DNA from: Acidobacteriota bacterium
Lineage (GTDB): Bacteria; Acidobacteriota; Terriglobia; Terriglobales; Acidobacteriaceae
Length of the DNA: 7,487 nucleotides
NCBI GenBank assembly: GCA_003224835.1
Contig: QHZX01000287.1
Location: forward strand, 1-7,487
Direction: 5' to 3'
The notes beneath the pieces were generated by a model. The model made no database searches. It saw nothing but the letters and a program-made list of their open reading frames with translations, and had not been told where the DNA came from. The position numbers and the translations under genes were made by a program. Shown piece by piece: positions 1-4,598 of the stretch (positions are counted from its first letter, which is position 1; each line of letters starts with the position of its first letter).

Positions 1-29
1 GAGAAGACATCTTGGTTCCTTCCCAGTGT

Positions 30-45
30 TTCTGCAATTGCAGAA
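30..45. promoter_or_regulatory. 16-bp perfect palindrome
   Basis: TTCTGCAATTGCAGAA is a perfect 16-bp palindrome without a loop, the shape of a dimeric regulator's binding site. No gene start is visible next to it, so it could serve a gene outside the left edge or be chance. Confidence 0.2.
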
Positions 46-280
46 GCAATTATGTGCTTGATAAGACCCGAACGGTGCTCACTTAGAATAGCAAGCAAAT
101 TATTGCAGCGAGGGGAATTACGGCCTCAGATTCTCGTCCTGAAATCGGCTTGTGTCAATGTTTTTTTGCGATACAAAGCTCGTTGCCTACTTTCATGCCG
201 AAAGAGCTGCCGCCCAAATGCGAAGTCGATACCCTTGGGCATACCCATCGGAGGAAAACTCTCGCTCGAACAGCAGATTC

Positions 281-371
281 CTCGACTACGAAGATCATTC
301 GGGAATGCGAATGATCTTCTTGCTCGGAATGACATTGTGAGGGGGAATTGGACAGCGGCAGGGCTGAAAGC
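281..371. repeat. Dispersed repeat with palindromic core, copy 1
   Basis: This unit recurs at 1715-1803 in the same orientation. Its core is a hairpin: GAAGATCATTCG (290-301), a 6-nt loop, and CGAATGATCTTC (308-319), a perfect 12-bp stem. It is followed by TTGCTCGGAATGACA and then by GGACAGCGGCA...CTGAAAGC. By eye the two copies are about 88-90% identical over some 80 nt, with a few substitutions and 1-nt indels. The CGGAATGACA end resembles dispersed intergenic palindromic repeats that I associate with acidobacterial genomes; that association is from memory. Confidence 0.7.
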
Positions 372-710
372 CGGGCCCTCTCTAAGGAACGGGAAGAGCG
401 TCGGACAAGAGTGGCCGACCCACACCGCCGATGGTCCCATCTCTCGCAAACTCGGCGAGAAATGTGGCACCCGCGGTGCATGGAAGCACGAGATCATCGA
501 CCGCTTCGCTCAGGACGAGAGTTTTGTAGGGCATCGACACCCTTTGATTTCGCTCTGGGCAGGCCCCTGGCTTTAACTCCGGGAACCCACGAGCATGCGC
601 CTCGTTCCGATTTCGTAACAGGATGACGAATTCCGTCGGTGCTTTAAGGAACCGAGCTAAAATGCCTTCCCGATCCGGTCTCGCTTCGATCCACTCGAGG
701 GAGGACTACG

Positions 711-1541
711 ATGGCCGCGCCCCACGCTCCTGATCCGGCACATGGAAATCCAGATGAGCCTGGAAAAGTTCGTTCAACAGGCTCGGTGTTTGATTTTCTT
801 CTTGCGTTGTTTAGCGAAAGCCGGCCTTGGGTGCGAGCCGTAGTTGTGCTCGGGGTATTCGGCGGGGCGGGTTTTGGAGTCTACAGGTGGGTCTCCCCAC
901 TGCCACCCGTCCTAAAAGAGCAAGCGCTTCCACAGCTTGCGTATCCATTTGACAAGGGCAAGCAGGTGGATGTGCCGGGGAAGAGTGCGAACAACGATCC
1001 TCGAAACGTTGCTGCCACCCAGAGAATTTCGGATGAGGACGAGCACTTCAAGTGGCACGCGACGCATGAAAAGCATGAACCGGATTGGAACCTAATTTCG
1101 ATGGCGGACGACAATAATCTGCTCGAGTACAAGTACTACAAAGACACCGACCGCTGCATTTTGCTGCTGAGGAAGCAAAACGGAGATGCGAACGCTCAGT
1201 GGATCAGGGAGTCAGTGTTTGGCGGAAGCTCTGCGAGAAGTACTGTCTCGAAATACCAGAGCAAACTATCAGATCTGTTCGTCGAGACTGCGAGCGCGAG
1301 CCCACCCGAAGCTCGTCCGGGGACCGAGGGTCATTTGCAGCCGGTACAGGCTGGATGCGCGAACCCGCACCCCGGAGCGTTCTCGTGGTGGTGGGGGCCT
1401 CCGACAGACCAGTGCTGGAGCCCGTACTACAGGCGGTTCGCGGACGGTTGCACACATCATCAAATGTTCAACCGATGCTACAACTCGTGGGATGCCAACG
1501 TGTACTGGGACTATTGCACCGGCGGCATGCAGCATTATTGA
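711..1541 (+). CDS. Hypothetical single-pass membrane protein with Cys/Trp-rich C-terminus
   Basis: I do not recognise the family of this 276-residue protein. The ATG start is well supported by GAGGGAGG at 697-704, six bases upstream. Residues 1-40 are hydrophilic and Pro-rich, residues about 41-58 form one hydrophobic helix, and the rest is polar. Basic residues before the helix suggest the N-terminus is cytoplasmic and the C-terminal 215 residues are exported. The middle (105-190) is charged, and 192-215 looks like a Pro/Ala/Glu linker. The last 60 residues are striking: Cys at 216, 235, 247, 256 and 269, a W-W-W cluster at 226-228, and C-T-H-H at 247-250, with many Tyr and Trp. This suggests a compact disulfide-bonded or metal-binding extracytoplasmic domain, which is inference. 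It appears to be a lone gene, flanked on both sides by repeat-filled gaps. Confidence 0.8.
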   Translation: MAAPHAPDPAHGNPDEPGKVRSTGSVFDFLLALFSESRPWVRAVVVLGVFGGAGFGVYRWVSPLPPVLKEQALPQLAYPFDKGKQVDVPGKSANNDPRNVAATQRISDEDEHFKWHATHEKHEPDWNLISMADDNNLLEYKYYKDTDRCILLLRKQNGDANAQWIRESVFGGSSARSTVSKYQSKLSDLFVETASASPPEARPGTEGHLQPVQAGCANPHPGAFSWWWGPPTDQCWSPYYRRFADGCTHHQMFNRCYNSWDANVYWDYCTGGMQHY

Positions 1542-1714
1542 CGAACCGGCTGAAAGATACTGCAGAGGTGGCCTGTTGGGGTCCCAGATGTTTCCTGCAT
1601 CCGAAGAAATTCCCGGCCGCTTCGTTTCAGAGACTCATGCTGGCCTGGAGGAGGAGGTCACCGTTCGCCCAGATGAAATCTGTGTAGCACCCCTTCGGCT
1701 TCGCTCAGGGCAAG

Positions 1715-1803
1715 CTCGTGACTGCGAAGATCATTCGCATTGCGAATGATCTTCTTGCTCGGAATGACAGTATGGGGGAATGGACAGCGGCACGACTGAA
1801 AGC
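1715..1803. repeat. Dispersed repeat with palindromic core, copy 2
   Basis: This is the second copy of the unit at 281-371. Its core is more symmetrical than in copy 1: GAAGATCATTCGCA (1726-1739) and its exact reverse complement (1741-1754) around a single central base. The shared flank TTGCTCGGAATGACA follows, then GGGGGAA, GGACAGCGGCA and CTGAAAGC. Just upstream lies GGCTTCGCTCAGGGC, a sequence style also found in other dispersed repeats of this kind of genome. Confidence 0.7.
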
Positions 1804-1833
1804 GGTGCACTCACTGCTCATAACTCTCCAGTT

Positions 1834-2022
1834 GTGTCATCCCGAACGGACGCGCTGGCGCGTGCGAGAGGGATCGCACGACACGATTGGATCGGCGAAA
1901 GCGTCTGCGGGATTAGCACAATTGCGTGCACACAGCGGAGTTTGTCCCCAGGACTGCATTGCTGGCGCAAGCTGACGTAGGGTTCCTCTGACGTGCGCGA
2001 GTGCCCGTCTTCGGAATGACAC
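1834..2022. repeat. Miniature element with imperfect terminal inverted repeats
   Basis: The 13-nt left end GTGTCATCCCGAA (1834-1846) and the right end TTCGGAATGACAC (2010-2022) are inverted repeats matching at 12 of 13 positions. Weaker complementarity continues inward for about 25 nt; GC-rich stretches ending in AGAGG on the left and CCTCTG on the right face each other. A small inner palindrome, ACGCGC-TG-GCGCGT, lies at 1850-1863. The 189-bp size, terminal inverted repeats and lack of coding capacity fit a MITE-like or BIME-like intergenic element. I see no clear target-site duplication. Confidence 0.5.
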
Positions 2023-2168
2023 CACGCTGGGGATTGAATGGCACTCTTCGGTTCCGCCCAGGAACCGGTCGCGCATTCCACGAAAGCTGATGTACACTTA
2101 GGCGCTTTTTCTCAGTCGTCAGATACGACCGTGTTCGTCAAATTCAATCCTGCCTGTGGAGGCTAACC

Positions 2169-2636
2169 ATGAAAATCGGTTTGATGATTTTGGCTTTATT
2201 GTCATTGATCGCGACAGCGCTGGCGCAATCCGGTGATATGGATGTAGTTCAGAACCTTGCGGCTGACAAATTCCAGAAAGTACCGGGCGCGCCAGAGTGC
2301 CTGACCGCGGCCGTCGAGCAAGGCGACCCGAGCAAGGCTGTTGTGTTTCTGCTGAAGGCGACCGCAGGATGCAGCGTACCGTGGCACTATCACACGGCCA
2401 ACGAGCAGATGATGTTAGTGAGCGGAACCGGACGGGTGGAGATGAAAGATGCAAAGCCGGTCGATCTGCACGCCGGCGGCTTCGCGTATGCTCCAGCGAA
2501 GCACGTTCACAAGTTTACGTGCGTAGGGCGGCCATGCGAGTTTTTCCTGAGCTCTGATGCAGCGTTCGACATTCATTACGTGGATGAGAGCGGCAGCGAG
2601 ATTCCTCCTGAGAAGGCATTGGCGAAGAAGAAGTAA
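2169..2636 (+). CDS. Secreted single-domain cupin protein
   Basis: This 155-residue protein starts at an ATG with GGAGG (2158-2162) six bases upstream. Residues 1-19 form a signal peptide ending in A-L-A before Gln20, so the product is probably periplasmic or secreted. The rest is one small beta-barrel cupin domain. Motif 1, G(X)5HXH(X)3E(X)6G, is perfect: Gly67, His73, His75, Glu79, Gly86. Motif 2 is partial: Gly103, Pro109, Lys111 where Gly is usual, and His114, with an extra His112. The metal ligand set (His73, His75, Glu79, His114) is therefore complete, suggesting Fe, Mn or Zn binding. Cys at 44, 68, 118 and 123 could form disulfides after export. The C-terminus ends in a basic K-K-K tail. 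Substrate and reaction cannot be read from the sequence; cupins range from dioxygenases to isomerases and binding proteins. No neighbour shares its strand closely enough to form an operon. Confidence 0.9.
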   Translation: MKIGLMILALLSLIATALAQSGDMDVVQNLAADKFQKVPGAPECLTAAVEQGDPSKAVVFLLKATAGCSVPWHYHTANEQMMLVSGTGRVEMKDAKPVDLHAGGFAYAPAKHVHKFTCVGRPCEFFLSSDAAFDIHYVDESGSEIPPEKALAKKK

Positions 2637-2690
2637 GGCTGGTTGATTCGTAATGACGTCATCCCCGAAGTGGTTTTCAACTGTTCCGTG

Positions 2691-2717
2691 GGCCCCGCAT
2701 TTGATGGGGCCTGCGGG
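2691..2717. other. Two mutually exclusive hairpins downstream of cupin
   Basis: GGCCCC (2691-2696) pairs with GGGGCC (2706-2711). The overlapping CCCGCA (2694-2699) can instead pair with TGCGGG (2712-2717). No T-tract follows, so it is not a standard intrinsic terminator, though it sits 55 bases after the cupin stop codon and could mark the transcript's 3' end. The rest of 2637-2843 holds the 10-bp palindrome ATGACGTCAT (2653-2662) and nothing else I can name. Confidence 0.3.
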
Positions 2718-2843
2718 ACACGACCTTTCGTAACGTTCTCATACAGAATGTACCGTATCGTACGTGACTGCGGGACGCCGCTAGGATGGGCACATCTTTT
2801 GACGGCGTTCGGAAGTTTCGGGTGCCGGGAGTGGAGATAAACG

Positions 2844-3203
2844 ATGCGAAAGCAGCACCGGAACGCCGAGCACACAAGTCGATTTGGCTGTTGCAACGAA
2901 AACCGCAGCAGCGTGTTTTCTTTCTGCGACGCGGTTGGTTCGTGGGACGCACCTGCGGCTGAGCTAGACATGTTTAGCCGCTGGATCAAGCTGGCAGATG
3001 ACGCGCTCGCGGCTAAGCGGAAATCCAGGAAGAGAGCGGCGAGCCGTATCCGGCGCAACCCGGGAGCGCCTTGCAATCGGACTCAGGCGGGGGCGCTGCT
3101 GGTAATGCCCCAGTCCTCGGGCGGCGAGGCAATACCCCATACATTGCCGGGCTCGTCCAGCATTAGTCCGAGAAACCAGAACTTTTCATATTCCCCGAGC
3201 TGA
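2844..3203 (+). CDS. Doubtful small basic protein overlapping the PilZ-like gene
   Basis: This is a 119-codon reading frame I do not recognise. In its favour: GTGGAG at 2831-2836 lies seven bases before the ATG, and third-position GC is clearly raised by hand count, about 63% up to residue 41 and about 74% from there to the overlap. An internal ATG at 2970 starts a plausible stretch, residues 43-72, that is helical and very basic (A-A-K-R-K-S-R-K-R-A-A). Against it: the first 40 residues look random, no domain is visible, and the last 121 bases run antisense through the more convincing PilZ-like gene at 3083-3424. It could be a small nucleic-acid-binding-type protein, a decayed gene fragment, or a chance frame. 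Confidence 0.25.
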   Translation: MRKQHRNAEHTSRFGCCNENRSSVFSFCDAVGSWDAPAAELDMFSRWIKLADDALAAKRKSRKRAASRIRRNPGAPCNRTQAGALLVMPQSSGGEAIPHTLPGSSSISPRNQNFSYSPS

Positions 3204-3424
3204 ATGCAATTCACCACACGCGCGGTGACGCTGGGTTTCGTGGGAAGGCCTTCCAGGCGGACTGCGGATCCGACTTTTAAGGGATGGTTAAAGCGGGCGG
3301 CGCACCCGCGGATATTGACCAGGACGACGAGACACGGTCCTGAAAGCGGAGGATCGTTGTCGAGAGTACTGAGAATCAACTGAATCTTGCAACTGATTCT
3401 GGTACCGCCCCGGGCCTCAGCCAA
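3083..3424 (-). CDS. Small stand-alone PilZ-like protein with degenerate c-di-GMP motif
   Basis: This 113-residue protein begins with TTG at 3424. An in-frame TGA lies two codons upstream, no ATG is available, and an AGGGAGAGA ribosome binding site (complement of 3431-3439) sits six bases before the TTG. Residues 5-105 fit a PilZ-type beta-barrel: an N-terminal Arg-containing segment (R5-G-G-T-R9), L-V-V-L-V-N-I-R-G-C-A at 32-42, then the V-G-S-A-V-R-L strand and the tail N94-V-W-G-I...P-P-E-D-W105, familiar from acidobacterial PilZ proteins. The two c-di-GMP signatures are eroded: RxxxR survives only as R-G-G-T-R, and (D/N)xSxxG reads N-I-R-G-C-A, with Arg for Ser and Ala for Gly. It may therefore bind the nucleotide weakly or not at all and act as a protein-interaction module. 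It is a single-gene unit transcribed toward the cupin. Confidence 0.75.
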   Translation of the reverse strand: MAEARGGTRISCKIQLILSTLDNDPPLSGPCLVVLVNIRGCAARFNHPLKVGSAVRLEGLPTKPSVTARVVNCIQLGEYEKFWFLGLMLDEPGNVWGIASPPEDWGITSSAPA

Positions 3425-3891
3425 AGATCATCTCTCCCTGCTTCTGGTCTAGCCCGCGAAGTGGCAAAACTTCGAAACTGCGCCGCACCAAGCAGGTACG
3501 TTTCGAATTCTAGTGCTACGTTCCTTTATTGGGATCGAAAGTTGGTCACGGTCGGTTCTCCGACGAACTAGCGGGCCTCGGGCTGCCACCCGAGGTGCGG
3601 TGGCGTAACAGATCTTTATCTAATGATGGGGTCAGAAAGCGCGCCTTATTTGTCCGGCTTCTTACTTACGGACCTGTAAACGGAACAAATTCCATTTTTG
3701 GAATGTTGCTATTACCTAAGGTCTAATCTCCCCTGTGCTTCTGTTACTTGCTGGGCTACGCCGGAAAGTTGAAGATTTTGAAAGCACCAGTACGTTCCTG
3801 TCATTTTGCACGGCTCGGCTCGAACACCCCAGCTGCACGAGAGGCTGGTAGCAGGACGGAGCGGGTGCCATTTCATTATTAGGGGAGAGGG
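3425..3891. other. Divergent intergenic region with several hairpins
   Basis: I see no convincing gene here; the longest frame, a 65-codon TTG-initiated one, has no ribosome binding site or recognisable sequence. The region separates the leftward PilZ-like gene from the rightward beta-barrel gene and holds four perfect short hairpins: CGAAGT/ACTTCG (3457-3462, 3469-3474), GTCGG/CCGAC with a TTCT loop (3551-3564), CCTCGGG/CCCGAGG with a 6-nt loop (3576-3595), and ATTCCA/TGGAAT with a TTTT loop (3689-3704). They could be parts of a structured leader or small RNA, but I can match them to no known family. No confident promoter hexamers were found. Confidence 0.45.
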
Positions 3892-4377
3892 ATGAGAAAA
3901 CTGATTGGTGTTGCGGTATTAGTTTGCATGACTTCGATGTTGGGAATGGCTGGGGAAGTTCCCAAGCCGGAAGTTTTCGGCGGTTACCAGTTCACCAGCA
4001 CGGACGGTGGATGGCATGGGAACGGCTTTAGCACCTCTGCCAATTTCTACATTTGGAAGAGTGTCGGGATTACCGGTGACCTGGGCTCAGGATTCAGCCA
4101 GGGACAGAGCCTGTATACCTACACCGTTGGCCCGGTGGTTTCGTTCCCTAAGGGCAAGTTCTCGCCTTACGTTCATGCTTTATTCGGTGGCGCGCATGCG
4201 GGAGCTGCCGGAGTTGGCGTAGGCGGGTCGACCATCATGTTCGGTGGAGGCATGGACTTCGGCAAGAAAAAGCTGGTGTTCCGCGCCATCAACCTGGACT
4301 GGATGCGGCTGAGCTTTAGCGGCTTCAGCGACAACAACAACGTACGCATCAACACGGGGTTCCTGTATCGGTTCTAG
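3892..4377 (+). CDS. Small outer-membrane beta-barrel protein
   Basis: This 161-residue protein starts at an ATG preceded by a very strong purine-rich ribosome binding site, AGGGGAGAGG (3881-3890). Residues 1-20 form a signal peptide (M-R-K-L, then a hydrophobic core, then G-M-A before Gly21). The mature part, about 140 residues, is rich in Gly and aromatics in the alternating pattern of a short barrel of about eight strands. Recognisable blocks are F-G-G-Y-Q-F (29-34), the S-P-Y-V-H-A-L-F-G-G strand (91-100), the L-D-W-M-R-L strand (135-140), and a last strand N-V-R-I-N-T-G-F-L-Y-R-F ending in the C-terminal Phe161 that the Bam machinery recognises. This matches the OmpA-like/OMP_b-brl superfamily of Gram-negative outer-membrane proteins; the specific role is unknown. 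An intrinsic terminator begins 18 bases after the stop codon, so the gene seems monocistronic. Confidence 0.88.
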   Translation: MRKLIGVAVLVCMTSMLGMAGEVPKPEVFGGYQFTSTDGGWHGNGFSTSANFYIWKSVGITGDLGSGFSQGQSLYTYTVGPVVSFPKGKFSPYVHALFGGAHAGAAGVGVGGSTIMFGGGMDFGKKKLVFRAINLDWMRLSFSGFSDNNNVRINTGFLYRF

Positions 4378-4394
4378 TTCATCTGAAACAATCC

Positions 4395-4422
4395 AAGGCG
4401 GCCTAATCGGCCGCCTTTTTTT
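4395..4422 (+). terminator. Rho-independent terminator of the beta-barrel gene
   Basis: AAGGCGGCC (4395-4403), the loop TAATC and GGCCGCCTT (4409-4417) form a perfect 9-bp GC-rich stem, followed by an unbroken T-run through 4422. This is a textbook intrinsic terminator for rightward transcription. Read leftward it has only a short T-rich stretch, so it is probably weak for the convergent gene. Confidence 0.95.
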
Positions 4423-4459
4423 ATTGGGTTATTTCATTCGAGGCCGGGTGTCGCGAAGG

Positions 4460-4490
4460 TTGCAGATTGCAGATTTTAGATTGTAGATTG
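4460..4490. repeat. Heptad repeat array, left (inverted) arm
   Basis: Four consecutive 7-nt units, TTGCAGA, TTGCAGA, TTTTAGA and TTGTAGA, plus TTG form this arm. They are the reverse-complement type (consensus TTNNAGA) of the AATCTNN units in the right arm at 4529-4598. The last 13 bases (4478-4490) are exactly complementary to 4570-4582, so the two arms can fold into a long imperfect stem. Confidence 0.85.
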
Positions 4491-4528
4491 TCCGCAATTC
4501 TGCAAGTTCAAATGAAATGTCCACCTCA

Positions 4529-4598
4529 AATCTGAAATCTAAAATCTACAATCTCAAATCTGAAATCTGCAATCTACAATCTGAAGTCTGAAATCTGA
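4529..4598. repeat. Heptad repeat array, right arm (ten AATCTNN units)
   Basis: Ten 7-nt units run without any phase break over exactly 70 bases: AATCTGA, AATCTAA, AATCTAC, AATCTCA, AATCTGA, AATCTGC, AATCTAC, AATCTGA, AGTCTGA, AATCTGA. Only one unit departs from AATCT in its first five bases. The array ends at 4598 and the stop codon of the convergent GGDEF-EAL gene begins at 4599, so the repeat touches the coding sequence. With the inverted left arm it forms a large imperfect inverted repeat around a 38-nt spacer. Seven-base periodicity is not codon-compatible, and I see no sign it is translated. Confidence 0.9.

Larger units (their letters stand above)
1..710. other. Gene-poor intergenic region with repeat sequence
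   Basis: I see no convincing gene here. The open frames overlap one another on both strands, lack a Shine-Dalgarno sequence and translate to low-complexity, Arg/Ser-rich peptides with no recognisable domain. The stretch contains a 16-bp palindrome near the left edge (30-45), one copy of the palindrome-cored repeat (281-371), and debris resembling other dispersed repeats, such as GCTTCGCTCAGG at 503-514, which recurs at 1698-1709. A TAAAAT hexamer at 658-663 could be a -10 box for the gene at 711, but no good -35 box lies at the right distance. Confidence 0.6.
1542..2168. other. Repeat-rich intergenic region
   Basis: No credible gene is present; the open frames are short, overlapping and without ribosome binding sites. 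The gap holds the second copy of the palindrome-cored repeat (1715-1803), a 189-bp element with terminal inverted repeats (1834-2022), a 7-bp stem hairpin CGGTTCC/GGAACCG (2049-2055 and 2061-2067) and a 5-bp stem hairpin GTCGT/ACGAC (2115-2119 and 2125-2129) in the likely leader of the cupin gene. Neither hairpin has a T-tract, so neither looks like a terminator. I found no clear -35/-10 pair for the cupin gene. Confidence 0.6.

Noticed and set aside
157..170. T-run as an intrinsic terminator
   Set aside because: No GC-rich inverted repeat precedes the seven Ts.
52..626. Several overlapping open frames on both strands at the left edge
   Set aside because: They conflict with each other, lack ribosome binding sites, run through the dispersed repeat and give compositionally odd peptides.
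2576..3076. 166-codon minus-strand frame antisense to the cupin 3' end
   Set aside because: It has no start signal or domain, and the Ser/Arg-rich translation looks like a by-product of the opposite strand.
3451..3510. Possible c-di-GMP-I (GEMM) riboswitch: TGGCAAAAC...CGAAAC upstream of c-di-GMP-related genes
   Set aside because: The conserved GACGCAAAGCC-type segment and the second helix with its receptor are absent, and the resemblance is limited to GGCAAA and CGAAA.
3529..3726. 65-codon plus-strand ORF starting with TTG
   Set aside because: There is no ribosome binding site and no recognisable sequence, and it covers two perfect hairpins that fit non-coding DNA better.
3892..3960. Lipoprotein signal for the beta-barrel protein (Cys12)
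   Set aside because: The residues before Cys12 (V-L-V) do not form a proper lipobox and the hydrophobic core continues past it; a normal signal peptidase I site at A20/G21 fits better.
4529..4598. CRISPR array
   Set aside because: The units are 7 nt and contiguous, with no spacers, no 23-40-nt repeat and no cas genes; it is a simple tandem repeat.
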